DNA of 36,158 bases, from NCBI RefSeq assembly GCF_004349065.1, contig NZ_SMKZ01000064.1:1-36158 (forward strand), in the 5' to 3' direction. The DNA is from Jiangella asiatica (GTDB lineage Bacteria > Actinomycetota > Actinomycetes > Jiangellales > Jiangellaceae). This document shows positions 7,854 through 15,648 of this stretch, piece after piece (the stretch's first letter is position 1; each line of letters begins with the position of its first letter). The translations under genes and the position numbers were made by a program. A model generated the notes under the pieces. It was not told the origin of the DNA. It made no database searches and worked only from the letters and a program-made list of their open reading frames with translations.

Positions 7854-9328
7854 GGGACGATCACGTCCGTCGGGTCGCCGATGCGGTCCATGAGCTGCGC
7901 CCACGTGGCGTTGGCGGCGATGACGTCGCGCCAGGTGGCGTAGGCGTTGAGGACGCCCTGCCAGGTGACGGTGGACCCGACGATGGACGGGTCGGGCGCG
8001 GCGACCTCGGTAAGCGGCAGGTCGAAGTAGCGCCGCATCCCCCGGGTGGACCGCCGGCCCTCGGTGGTGTCGCCGATCACCACGTACATGGTGTCCACGC
8101 CGCAGGTGGCTGGCGCATGCAGGAACATCGGGTCGCCGGAGGACAGGATCACGTCAAAGTCGCGGGCGTCACCGAGGTTGTCGGTCATGATCGTGATGGT
8201 CTGCTGCCGCGACATCCGCAGGTCGGTCACGGCGACCGGGTAGCTGCGGCCGACGACGGGGAACACGCCGTTACGGGAGGCACGCTCGACCTCGGAGAAG
8301 TCGGTCAGCGCCACCTTGCGGTTCAGGAACGGCCGGGTGAGCGACTTCAACCACAGGCCGTCCAGGGCCACCGTGATCGAGGCGGTGAGCACTACGTCCG
8401 TGACCGAGCCGACCGCGACGGTGAAGCCGCGAGCGTTGAACAGGCCGTCGGTGTCGCCGGCTTCGAGGTCGAACGCGAATGCCTGCTGGCCACTCTGGCC
8501 AGCTGAGGCGAGGTGCCGCGTGTAGACCGCGCCGAGCATGTACCCGTCGGTGCTCCCGCTCGTGACGATGGGCGTCGCTGCGTCGGCCGACTTCGTGTAC
8601 CCGGCCTGGTCCAGGAAGTCGCTGTTTCCGGTGGCCGGAGTCGGTGCCTGCACCTGCCCGGTCGGCATGCGGAGCTCGAAGTCATGCGGGCCGGTGGGGT
8701 CCACCGACGGCGTCTCGACCGGGTTGAGCGTCGGGAGGAGGCCGGAGAAGGCTGAGGCGGCTACCGGCGCCAGGTCTTCGCGGCCGCCGCTGATCGCGGC
8801 CACGGCAACGACGCATGCGCCGTCGGTGGACTTGCGGAAGATGTAGAACGGGGGCAACGTGTCGCCCTGCACCTTCCACCAGAGCTTGCAGAAGCCGCCG
8901 GAAATCAACGGGTGCCAGGTGTCACCACCGCCGAAGTCGCTTGGGAGCGTCATGTCGGCGGCGCTTCCGCCCTGCTGCATCTGGAGGGCGACGATCACGT
9001 CCCCCGGCTGGACTCCGGCCGGGGGTGTCACAGACTGGTTGTCGAACCCGTCGTCGGTGGCTGTGTCGACGGCGATGGAGCGCAGGTCCGCGGTCGGGGC
9101 ATCGGCCGGTGGCCGCACCCGGTAGAAGTTCTCGACCGAGTCGGCGAACTCGTAGTCGTCCAGCTTGAACGCGCCGTTGACGACCGGCACGGCCGTGCCG
9201 CCGCGGACCGTGGTCCACCGGATCTGGTCGGTCGACCGCTCCACTATTGCGATCCCAGCCGGCAGGTCGGTGGCCTCGATCCGAACCCGGGACAGGTCGT
9301 CGAGGTAAGTCAGGGTGAGGCTGCTCAT
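7850..9328 (-). CDS. Minor tail protein, distal tail-type with inserted beta domain
   Basis: 492 residues, directly after the tape measure, where the distal tail protein is expected. Residues 1-70 form an immunoglobulin or fibronectin-like strand set ending in FYRVRP. Residues about 310-492 (ITVALDGLWLKSLTRPFLNR onward) form the rest of what in related phages is usually one continuous protein. Between them sits an extra domain of about 230 residues with the pattern PAGVQPGDVIVALQM ... WHPL ... KLWWKV ... GACVVAVAAISGG. It is Gly, Ala and Trp rich, like adhesive beta-sandwiches on virion surfaces. Start and stop both overlap the neighbouring genes by ATGA. The insertion may contact the cell envelope or polysaccharide. 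Confidence 0.78.
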   Translation of the reverse strand: MSSLTLTYLDDLSRVRIEATDLPAGIAIVERSTDQIRWTTVRGGTAVPVVNGAFKLDDYEFADSVENFYRVRPPADAPTADLRSIAVDTATDDGFDNQSVTPPAGVQPGDVIVALQMQQGGSAADMTLPSDFGGGDTWHPLISGGFCKLWWKVQGDTLPPFYIFRKSTDGACVVAVAAISGGREDLAPVAASAFSGLLPTLNPVETPSVDPTGPHDFELRMPTGQVQAPTPATGNSDFLDQAGYTKSADAATPIVTSGSTDGYMLGAVYTRHLASAGQSGQQAFAFDLEAGDTDGLFNARGFTVAVGSVTDVVLTASITVALDGLWLKSLTRPFLNRKVALTDFSEVERASRNGVFPVVGRSYPVAVTDLRMSRQQTITIMTDNLGDARDFDVILSSGDPMFLHAPATCGVDTMYVVIGDTTEGRRSTRGMRRYFDLPLTEVAAPDPSIVGSTVTWQGVLNAYATWRDVIAANATWAQLMDRIGDPTDVIVP

Positions 9329-10476
9329 GCGGTCGCCACCCTCGGTGCGCCGGAGGTGATCGCCCGCTTGATCGCCCTGCCGTTCTTCTTGATCTCGACC
9401 TGGGCGATGCCGGCGATGGCCTCCTTGGAGAGCATCACGTTCACGGTGATCTCGCCGCCGCCCTGGCCGGGCGTCAGGACCCGCTCGCCGCGGCGCAACA
9501 GCGCCAGCCCCTCGGAGCGGCCGTCGCGGGGCATGAACACGCCGCCGGAGTGCAGCGTGGGGATGTTGGGCGTGTTGAAGGTGAACCGGGGCACGGTGAT
9601 GGTTGGCCCGAACTGCCCGAGCGGGTCGTACGAGCCGCCGCCAATGGTGAACGACAGCCGGTTCCAGCCTCGGATGATCCCGTTGATCGCGCTGCGGAAG
9701 GCGTTGCCCAGCCCGTTGAACGCCCCGGACACGGCCCGCGAGATGCGCCCGGGCATCCCGGTGAAGAACCCGACGATGGCGTCAACCCGGCCGCCTACCC
9801 AGCTGGCCGCGCCACCGACCGCATCACGAACGGTCCGCATCGCCGTGGCGACGCCGTTGCCGACGGCGCGGCCAGCGGCCAGCACGGCGCCGAACGCTGC
9901 CTGGACGATGCGACGGAACGTCTCCGAGCGCTGATAGGCGAGCACCACGGCGGCCACCAGGGCCGCCAGGACGGTGATGACGATGCCGATGGGGTTGGCC
10001 CGCAGCACAGCGTTGAGCGCGCGCTGCACGACCGTGTAGGCGGTCGTCGCGGCGGTGGCGGCCCTCGTGGTGACGGTGTGCGCGACGGTAGCAGTGGTCG
10101 CCCTCACGGTCGCTACGGCGTTCGAGATGAACCCGGTAGCGGCGGCCTTCACGCTGGGGATGAGGAAGTTCGCGAACCCGGACGCGAGGTCACCGACGCC
10201 CATACCGAGGGTGAACAGGCCGTTGAACAGGTCACCCTTGGCGATCATCGATACGCCACTCATCGAGTCCTGGACACCTGTCAGGGTGTCGCGGAACCCC
10301 ATGGCTCGGGTGTCGACGGAGTCGGCGGCCTCGCCGGCGCGGTCGAAGCTGGCGCCGGCATCGCGGCTCGCGCTCGACACGCGGTCCAGGCCGCGACTGG
10401 CTCCGTCGGTGGCGTTCTCCAGGCCACGCGCGTCACCGGTGAACTTGATCTTTACGGTACGCTCGCCGGCCATCAT
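9325..10476 (-). CDS. Tail tape measure protein, very short
   Basis: 383 residues. The start is the first of two tandem ATGs, overlapping the previous stop and preceded by GAGGTGG. The N-terminus (RTVKIKFTGDARGLENATD) is the usual tape-measure start with an amphipathic coiled-coil-like region. The middle contains hydrophobic helices (FNGLFTLGMGVGDLASGFANFL and the stretch around GIVITVLAALVAAVVLAY), as in other tape measures that insert into membranes. The C-terminus has LHSGGVFMPRDGRSEGLALLRRGERVLTP, a signature shared by many siphoviral tape measures. Because tape length sets tail length at roughly 1.5 angstrom per residue, the tail should be only about 55-60 nm. It has no lytic transglycosylase or peptidase domain. 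Confidence 0.9.
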   Translation of the reverse strand: MMAGERTVKIKFTGDARGLENATDGASRGLDRVSSASRDAGASFDRAGEAADSVDTRAMGFRDTLTGVQDSMSGVSMIAKGDLFNGLFTLGMGVGDLASGFANFLIPSVKAAATGFISNAVATVRATTATVAHTVTTRAATAATTAYTVVQRALNAVLRANPIGIVITVLAALVAAVVLAYQRSETFRRIVQAAFGAVLAAGRAVGNGVATAMRTVRDAVGGAASWVGGRVDAIVGFFTGMPGRISRAVSGAFNGLGNAFRSAINGIIRGWNRLSFTIGGGSYDPLGQFGPTITVPRFTFNTPNIPTLHSGGVFMPRDGRSEGLALLRRGERVLTPGQGGGEITVNVMLSKEAIAGIAQVEIKKNGRAIKRAITSGAPRVATA

Positions 10477-10922
10477 CCACCTCGCGTGAACTCGTCGATG
10501 ATCTCGTCGGCGGCCGCGTTCCACTCGCGGCTGATCAGCGCCTCCTCGGACTCGATGGTCTTGAAGAACCAGTACGAGCCGCGACCCAGGTGCGGCCGGA
10601 ACTGCCGGTACCGGCGCGAGCCGAACTCCGAGCCGAACAGCAGCTTGAACGCGGGCGCCCGGTTGCGGCCCAGGCGCTTCGTCCCGCCGGCCTCGACGAC
10701 GGGTACACGGTCGCGCCGCGCCTTCACCGTGGTGGCGACGAGACGGGCCTGGCGCCCCTCGGCGCGGCCGGACTGGGTGGCGCGGTCGGCGAGCAGCTGC
10801 GCCAGCCGCTGGGCGCGGTCGCGCAGCTGGTCGTTGGCGTCCTTGGGCAGGTCCCGGAAGGCGTCGAGGGTCTCGTGGACGCCGTCGACCCGGACGGTCA
10901 TCGTCAGCGACGTCCTAGCCAC
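10473..10922 (-). CDS. HK97 gp10-like tail-completion or connector protein
   Basis: 149 residues. The pattern VRVDGVHETLDAFRDLPKDANDQLRDRAQRLAQLLADRA, an N-terminal strand followed by a long helix, and a C-terminal Arg/Trp-rich domain with LGRGSYWFFKTIE, fits the HK97 gp10-like family that joins head and tail. Such genes usually lie before the major tail protein; here the gene lies after the tail chaperone and before the tape measure, an unusual order. The GTG start at 10922 is supported by AGGAGGGGGA ending about 6 bases upstream and overlaps the chaperone stop; a later ATG at codon 8 is less well placed. Confidence 0.72.
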   Translation of the reverse strand: MARTSLTMTVRVDGVHETLDAFRDLPKDANDQLRDRAQRLAQLLADRATQSGRAEGRQARLVATTVKARRDRVPVVEAGGTKRLGRNRAPAFKLLFGSEFGSRRYRQFRPHLGRGSYWFFKTIESEEALISREWNAAADEIIDEFTRGG

Positions 10923-11327
10923 GAGAGTCCCCCTCCTTCTTCAACGCCTGTTCGATCAGCTCGGTCGCGGTGACGATCGCCGGCATCCCCTCCTCCACCC
11001 ACACCGACGGCGCGATGCCGGTGGCGACCGCCAGCTCGATCACTCGTCGGGCGAGTGATCCGGCTGGGTAGGGTCCGGCTCGTCGTCCTGGTCTTCCTCG
11101 AACGCCAGGTCGTGGGTGTCGGCGAACTCGTCGAGCGAGCCGGCGAACATGCCCTGCCGGCGGCACGCTGTGTGCGCCAGCTGGTACAGCTCGGTCATGG
11201 TGCCGCCGCCGCGCAGGTTCGAGAACGCGGCGCCGCGGTACGCCTTCTCCCACAGGAAGACGTCGCGGGAGGCGGCGGTGATGTCGAACGGCTCGCCGTG
11301 GTCCGGCTTGACGGTGAACTCGATCAC
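10915..11327 (-). CDS. Tail assembly chaperone, -1 frameshift product (GT type)
   Basis: The downstream frame (10915-11406) has no start of its own near the overlap but encodes a strongly conserved-looking segment, RRVIELAVATGIAPSVWVEEG ... TATELIEQALKKE, typical of the T part of siphoviral tail chaperones. It lies in the -1 frame relative to the upstream gene, as in lambda G/GT. A likely slip region is GGACCCT (11076-11070, minus strand), read GAC CCT in the zero frame; CCT to CCC re-pairing in the P or A site is possible, and both routes give the same residues (EPD-PYPAG). The fused product would have 137 residues and scaffold the tape measure. The exact slip site is inferred. Confidence 0.75.
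11040..11327 (-). CDS. Tail assembly chaperone, unshifted form (G type)
   Basis: 95 residues from a GTG that overlaps the stop of the major tail protein (GTGA). It starts with beta strands (IEFTVKPDHGEPFDITAAS), then helices (LWEKAYRGAAF, MTELYQLAHTACRRQG) and ends in an acidic tail (FEEDQDDEPD). Small size, position between major tail protein and tape measure, and the frameshift overlap identify it as the short form of the tail chaperone. It would be made in excess over the GT form. Confidence 0.8.
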   Translation of the reverse strand: MIEFTVKPDHGEPFDITAASRDVFLWEKAYRGAAFSNLRGGGTMTELYQLAHTACRRQGMFAGSLDEFADTHDLAFEEDQDDEPDPTQPDHSPDE

Positions 11328-11740
11328 GACTGAAGGTCCCTGCTGTAGATCGGCTTCCCCTCGATCGGGAAGGTGACGGTCTGGGTCTCGGTGGTGCGCA
11401 CGGCACCCCCGGCGCTGGGCGCCTTGACCTTGCATTCGCCGGTCCACTGGACGCCCCAGTCCGGGTCGTCCGGGTGGTTGACGAGCAGGAACGTCACCCA
11501 CTGCCCGTCGAGGGTGGTGAGGACGTCGCTGATGCCGCCCACGGTCCAGTCGGCGAAGTAGGTGAGCTCCAGCGCGTAGTCGGGGTCGGCCTCCTCGCGG
11601 AACTCCCCGTCCGGGCAGAACGTGTAGAACCGCTCGCCGTCCTCGGTGTTGTTGACCACCTGCCAGTTCGACACCTGGCACTGGTAGTCCACGCCGTCCA
11701 GCGTGAGCGTGATCTCCTTGAGCTTCTTGTGGTTCACCAT
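11324..11740 (-). CDS. Major tail protein
   Basis: 138 residues. A single beta-sandwich-like sequence (LTLDGVDYQCQVSNWQVVNN ... ALELTYFADWTVGGISDVL ... GQWVTFLLVNHPDD ... TTETQTVTFPIEG) matches the compact major tail proteins that stack as rings to form the tube. Position just before the chaperone pair and after the connector genes agrees. The ATG at 11740 has an AGGAAGGACC-type ribosome site upstream. The next gene starts inside its stop codon. Confidence 0.88.
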   Translation of the reverse strand: MVNHKKLKEITLTLDGVDYQCQVSNWQVVNNTEDGERFYTFCPDGEFREEADPDYALELTYFADWTVGGISDVLTTLDGQWVTFLLVNHPDDPDWGVQWTGECKVKAPSAGGAVRTTETQTVTFPIEGKPIYSRDLQS

Positions 11741-11753
11741 GTCCGGTCCTTCC

Positions 11754-12110
11754 TCACAGGTCCGCCTCGACGGTCAGTTCGTACGCGGGCAGATCGGCGT
11801 TGCCGACCTGGTAGGTGCCGGGCAACGCGATGGTGACCACGGCGAAGTCGGTGCCCTCGTCGATGGCGGCCGCCGCAACCGGCACGAGATCCCACAGGTT
11901 CTCGATGCTGCGGTCGTCGAACCGCTGCGTGAGGTAGACCAGGAACGTCGCTGCCGTCGGCTCGGTGCAGCCGGTCTCCCACGTCAGCCGCGGCGGCATG
12001 ATGACGGCGGCCGGCGGGTCCAGCGATGCGCCCGGGTCTCGCGTCACCCGCAGGTTCGGCACGGCGGCCAACGCCGCCTCGATGGCCTCGGCGGCCTCGC
12101 GGACGTTCAT
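11754..12110 (-). CDS. Tail terminator or connector protein
   Basis: 118 residues. Helix (MNVREAAEAIEAALAAV) followed by strands with PPAAVIMPPRLTWE and FLVYLTQRFDDRSIENLWDLVP gives the alpha-beta pattern of tail terminator proteins that cap the tail tube at the head. The C-terminal VVTIALPGTYQVGNADLPAYELTVEA fits as well. The ATG overlaps the previous stop (ATGA). It lies between the head-tail adaptor and the major tail protein, the expected place. Confidence 0.72.
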   Translation of the reverse strand: MNVREAAEAIEAALAAVPNLRVTRDPGASLDPPAAVIMPPRLTWETGCTEPTAATFLVYLTQRFDDRSIENLWDLVPVAAAAIDEGTDFAVVTIALPGTYQVGNADLPAYELTVEADL

Positions 12111-12460
12111 CCGACCACCGGTCTCGCGTGGCGGCCGATGCGCAGCAGACGGTCGATGTCGGGGTCGACGGACGGCACGCGCCCTGACCCGGCCTCGGCC
12201 ATCATCACCAGGCCGTCGGGCGACCGGTTGCGCGCGTGCCACCGGCCGGCCAGCCTGATCGTGCCCAGGATCAGGCTGGCGTCACCGGCCGGGTCGGGCT
12301 TCGTCGAGGTCGAGCCGCCGCCGAAGTTGTAGTCACGCGCGCGCACCCGCTCGACGAAGAACACCGAGGCGTCGAGGACACGGGTGAGCCGCTCGTCGTC
12401 GCGGTCGTCGGTGATCTTCAGATCGTCCTTCAGCTCGTCCAGCGTCGGCGGCCACGCCAT
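12107..12460 (-). CDS. Head-tail adaptor (connector) protein
   Basis: 117 residues starting MAWPPTLDELKDDLKI, a common opening of actinophage head-to-tail adaptors of the HK97 gp6 type, which form a ring under the portal. Helices follow (DDERLTRVLDASVFFVERVRAR) and a region with GTIRLAGRWHARNRSPDGLV. A strong Shine-Dalgarno (GGAGGTGA) sits upstream of the ATG at 12460. It is the second gene after the capsid. Confidence 0.78.
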   Translation of the reverse strand: MAWPPTLDELKDDLKITDDRDDERLTRVLDASVFFVERVRARDYNFGGGSTSTKPDPAGDASLILGTIRLAGRWHARNRSPDGLVMMAEAGSGRVPSVDPDIDRLLRIGRHARPVVG

Positions 12461-12474
12461 GCCCAGTCACCTCC

Positions 12475-12579
12475 CTACTTCTTCTCGATCTCCCAGCCGC
12501 GCTCGGTGAGCACGTGCCCACCGGCGCGGACCGGCTCGGCCTTCGGCTTCGCCTTGGCCTTCGGCTTGCGCTCGGCCAT
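12475..12579 (-). CDS. 34-residue basic Lys/Ala/Pro protein
   Basis: A tiny gene whose ATG shares a base with the TGA of the capsid fusion (TGATG), so translation is coupled. The sequence begins MAERKPKAKAKPKAEPVRAGG and ends GWEIEKK. The first half is a lysine/alanine/proline stretch, likely disordered and DNA or capsid binding; the second half contains a short strand. Small basic genes right after the capsid are common in actinophages, and some encode capsid decoration or connector peptides. No function is proven. Confidence 0.6.
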   Translation of the reverse strand: MAERKPKAKAKPKAEPVRAGGHVLTERGWEIEKK

Positions 12580-15500
12580 CAGGAGCCCGCGGTGTGCCGG
12601 ACGGCGAACAGGCCGACCGGGCGCAGCAGCCGCGTCGCGAAGTAGCCGAACAGCGCCAGGTCGATCTGGGCGGGGCCGTTGCGCTCCTCGTAGCGGAAGG
12701 TGAGCAGAGCCGACTCCCACGCCCACACGTCCGAGCGGTTGTAGCCGAGGACGTCGGCGTCGCCGGCGCCATTGCCGAGCATCGACCAGGTGGGCACGTT
12801 GGCCAGCCCGTCGACGGACCAGCCCTGCTGGACGGCGTTGCCGAGGCCGGCGGTGTTGGTGGCGCCGATGCTGGGCAGCAGCGGCCGACCGTCGGCACCG
12901 ACAGCGCCCGCGTACTCCGAGGTGGCCTCCTGGCTCAGGTGGGCCAGGGTGGGCGCGGCGAACCGGCGGAACGGGTAGACCGCGAGGGCCTGCCGCACCG
13001 TGGTCAGCAGCTCCAGGCCAGCGCCGGCGCTGGTGAACACCTGGGCACCGGCTCCGGAGAAGCCGTTGGTGATGGTGCCGCCCTGGCCGTTCGGCCCATT
13101 CAGCTCGGCGTACACCTTGGCCTCGCACTGCTGGCTGTACGACTCGCGCATGGCCTGCAGGGCGATCGCGTCGATCTGCGGGTTGGACGAGTCGACCAGC
13201 TCGCGGGTGACCTCCATCAGGCCCGAGATGGCGCCCGGGGTGACCGTCACCGGCTCGAACGTGATGCTGCCCGGCGTCGGGTTGGTGCCCTCCGTGTGGT
13301 CGCTGGTGGCGTTGGTGGCAGACACGAACCGCGGCACGGTGAACGGCGTGGCGTCGGTGAGGGTGCCGCGCGACACGGTGTCGACGAGCGGGCGGCCCTG
13401 CGGCAGCTGGCCCACGTACAGGTCGGGCCGGTAGCCGGGCGGGATGATCTGCGGGTCGCTCGTGGTGGACTCCACGAACTTGAGCTCGGCGGCCCGCTGG
13501 GCGAAGTCGGCGGACTGCTCGGAGTACTTGCGCAGCCGCGCCACGGCGTCGTCGGCGGCAGGACCGTGCTCCTGCTTCGCCTTCCAGGCGTCGCGGACGA
13601 ACGACGGGCCGGAGCCGTCGAGCCGGTAGACGGGCGCCTCCCGGACGACCTGCACGCCGGGCGTCGGGCGGCCGGCGCGGACGACCTCGCGGATGTTCTG
13701 CGGGTCCTCGGGGTCCACGCCGATGCGGGCGAAGCCGGCCGTGACGGCCTTCTCCACGGCCTCGGCGATGCCGGCGGTGAACGCGGTCAGGTCCGGCGCC
13801 TCGGCCGTCTCCTTGACCTTGGTGTCGGACATGTCGGGTTCCTCTCGTTCCGCGGTCACGGTTGTGACTCGCGCGTCTTCGAAGGCGGGCATCGCCGTGA
13901 TGGTGATCTCCCGCAGGGCCGCGTTGCGGACCAGGCGCACAGCGCGGTCGGTCGGGTCGGCCTGCCAACCGTCCTCGTCGGTGAAGTCGACGCCGACGCT
14001 CAGGCCATCCAGCACGCCATCCTCAGCGAGCGAGAGCACGCGGTCGCCCTCCTCACCGCGGGCGACACTGAACGTCGCCTCCAGGCCGGCGTCGGTGGCC
14101 TTCAGCGCGGTGGCACGGCCGACGGCCTGGCGCGCGTCGTGGTCACGCAGCAGCTTCACCCGAGCCGGGTCCGTCCACGACAGCGAGCCCTTGGCGAACC
14201 GCCAGCCGTATCCCCCGGAGCGCGCGGCGACGCCCCACGGCACGGCGAGGCCGGTGATGGTGCGCTTCTCGGCGTTGACCCGGAACGCGGCGGCAACCTC
14301 GGGCGTGTCGAACTGGACGGCCGGGCCGGCGCTGAACGTACGCTCGGCGGGTCGCTCGGCTTCGGTCTCGGTCACGGCCTCCTCCTGGGGCTGGGTCTGC
14401 GGCTGGGCAGCGGGACGGATGCGGGCGAGCTCGGCCGGCGTGAGGGCCGGCTTGTCTTCGAGCTCGCGGATCTCCTCGACGGTGAAGGCGCCGACGCGCA
14501 GACCGACCTCGTAGGTCTGCATCCGCGTGAGGGTGTCGCCGCGCAGGAACGCGGCCCAGTCGACGTGGGCGGTGTAGCCGCGCGGCAGCGTGTCGTTCAT
14601 CGACAGCCGGTCCTCGACGGCGGACACGTACGGCGCCAGCGTGAAGTCGATCAAGTCCTGGCGGCGCTGCTCGCTGTTCTGGTACGTCCGGGTCGTGACG
14701 GACACGCCGAGGTCGGTGGGGTCGATGCCGGTGGCGCGGGCGATCTCCAGCACGGCGTGCTGGCGGGCGTCGGCCATCTGCAGCTGCTCGGGGTTGTATC
14801 CGAGCTGGTGCAGCTGCAGGCCGCCGACGTAGCCCCAGGCGTTGCGCTGCCGGGACGTCTGCCAGTCGTCGATGATCTCCTGGACCTCGTCCTTGTCCGG
14901 GAGGTCCGCACCCTCGGGCGCGGAGAAGTAGCCGAGCGGCGGCACGCCGAAGGCGAACAGCGCGGCGGCCTTGTCCAACATGAGAGCGGACCGGATGGCG
15001 CGGGCGCCGTGGATCAGCAGCGGCGGGTTCGGCGAGTCGAACCGGATCACCTGGTCGTCGGGGACGTAGACGCCGTCGATGTAGACGCGGCCGTGCTCCG
15101 GCCAGCGCGGGTTCTCCGGGTCGTAGTCCGACGGCAGCAGTGGCCCGTCGGGCTGGACGGTGACGGCGTCGAGCGGGACGTGTTGGGCGCGGGTCGGGAA
15201 GCCGTGCCAGCCGAGCTGGGTGACGCGCCAGAACGAGACCGACTCGAACAGCAGGTCGGCGTAGGTCACGGCCAGCGTGACGCTGTTGGGCACGTCCGGG
15301 TCGATCTGGCCGCCGAGCAGGTAGGTGGCGTCGGGGACGACGCGGCGGTCTGGTCCGTGCACGCGGTGCGGCAGCGACCCCGGCGTGCTGATCAGGTTCC
15401 GCGCCCGCAGCACGGCCGGCACCTGCAGAGCCTCGCTGCGGGAGATGCGCGGTGCGATGCCGGCAGGCGCCATCGCCTCCAGCAGCTCGGGCGGAATGGT

Positions 15501-15590
15501 GATGCTGGAGAACGTCTGGCGCGGCGCCGGTGCGACGGCCTGAACCCCGGCCGCTCGGCGCGTCAGTCGCAGTGCATCCCGCCATCCCAC
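12579..15590 (-). CDS. Portal-prohead protease-major capsid fusion (1003 residues)
   Basis: One uninterrupted frame encodes three head functions that are normally separate genes. Residues 1-405 are an HK97-type portal (SRSEALQVPAVLRARNLIS near the start, QLHQLGYNPEQLQMADARQ and GIDPTDLGV in the middle). Residues about 406-586 are an S78-type prohead protease: His in KLLRDHDARQAVGR and Ser in DGVLDGLSVGVDF are the expected catalytic residues. Residues 587-1003 are an HK97-fold capsid: a helical delta domain, then RGTLTDATPFTVPRF and ISGLMEVTRELVDSS. The start is the GTG at 15590, the only start codon in frame before the portal motifs; no Shine-Dalgarno is visible there. A strong internal site precedes the protease and a moderate one precedes the capsid, so separate products may be made too. 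Confidence 0.9.
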   Translation of the reverse strand: MGWRDALRLTRRAAGVQAVAPAPRQTFSSITIPPELLEAMAPAGIAPRISRSEALQVPAVLRARNLISTPGSLPHRVHGPDRRVVPDATYLLGGQIDPDVPNSVTLAVTYADLLFESVSFWRVTQLGWHGFPTRAQHVPLDAVTVQPDGPLLPSDYDPENPRWPEHGRVYIDGVYVPDDQVIRFDSPNPPLLIHGARAIRSALMLDKAAALFAFGVPPLGYFSAPEGADLPDKDEVQEIIDDWQTSRQRNAWGYVGGLQLHQLGYNPEQLQMADARQHAVLEIARATGIDPTDLGVSVTTRTYQNSEQRRQDLIDFTLAPYVSAVEDRLSMNDTLPRGYTAHVDWAAFLRGDTLTRMQTYEVGLRVGAFTVEEIRELEDKPALTPAELARIRPAAQPQTQPQEEAVTETEAERPAERTFSAGPAVQFDTPEVAAAFRVNAEKRTITGLAVPWGVAARSGGYGWRFAKGSLSWTDPARVKLLRDHDARQAVGRATALKATDAGLEATFSVARGEEGDRVLSLAEDGVLDGLSVGVDFTDEDGWQADPTDRAVRLVRNAALREITITAMPAFEDARVTTVTAEREEPDMSDTKVKETAEAPDLTAFTAGIAEAVEKAVTAGFARIGVDPEDPQNIREVVRAGRPTPGVQVVREAPVYRLDGSGPSFVRDAWKAKQEHGPAADDAVARLRKYSEQSADFAQRAAELKFVESTTSDPQIIPPGYRPDLYVGQLPQGRPLVDTVSRGTLTDATPFTVPRFVSATNATSDHTEGTNPTPGSITFEPVTVTPGAISGLMEVTRELVDSSNPQIDAIALQAMRESYSQQCEAKVYAELNGPNGQGGTITNGFSGAGAQVFTSAGAGLELLTTVRQALAVYPFRRFAAPTLAHLSQEATSEYAGAVGADGRPLLPSIGATNTAGLGNAVQQGWSVDGLANVPTWSMLGNGAGDADVLGYNRSDVWAWESALLTFRYEERNGPAQIDLALFGYFATRLLRPVGLFAVRHTAGS
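13830..13847 (-). promoter_or_regulatory. Internal ribosome site and ATG before the capsid domain
   Basis: Within the fusion frame, GAGAGGAA lies 7-8 bases before an in-frame ATG at 13832 that opens MSDTKVKETAEAP, exactly where a free HK97-type capsid with its delta domain would begin. Starting here gives a 417-residue protein, a normal capsid precursor length. Confidence 0.6.
14373..14387 (-). promoter_or_regulatory. Internal ribosome site and GTG before the protease domain
   Basis: AGGAGGAGG followed by CC and an in-frame GTG at 14375. The core AGGAGG at 14386-14381 is 5 bases from the start codon, among the best ribosome sites in the window. It falls in the Gln/Pro-rich linker between portal and protease (PQTQPQEEA-V-TETE). 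Starting here would make a protease with or without the capsid. Confidence 0.55.
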
Positions 15591-15648
15591 GTACCAGATG
15601 GTACGCCAAGATTCTTGACGTCGAGATTCTTGATGCGACGATGATGGT
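15591..15648. promoter_or_regulatory. Divergent control region between portal fusion and terminase
   Basis: A 58-bp gap separates two divergent phage operons. It holds the perfect dyad GTACCA-GA-TGGTAC (15591-15604, plus strand) directly before the portal GTG, and two direct copies of AGATTCTTGA 15 bp apart (15609-15618 and 15624-15633). TTGACG (15615-15620) resembles a -35 for the terminase direction; no clear -10 follows at 17-18 bp. On the minus strand TACCAT lies 7 bases before the portal GTG, the placement of a -10 for a leaderless transcript. A regulator binding the repeats could switch both operons. Confidence 0.5.

Noticed and set aside
12475-13968. Long 497-codon minus-strand frame, Arg/His rich, under the capsid region
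   Set aside because: It is a shadow frame with poor amino-acid balance; only its last 35 codons (from ATG 12579) are the real small gene.
12594-15644. 1016-codon plus-strand frame opposite the capsid fusion
   Set aside because: It mirrors the real minus-strand gene, has Val/Gly/Arg/Asp bias and no motifs. High GC leaves such antisense frames open.
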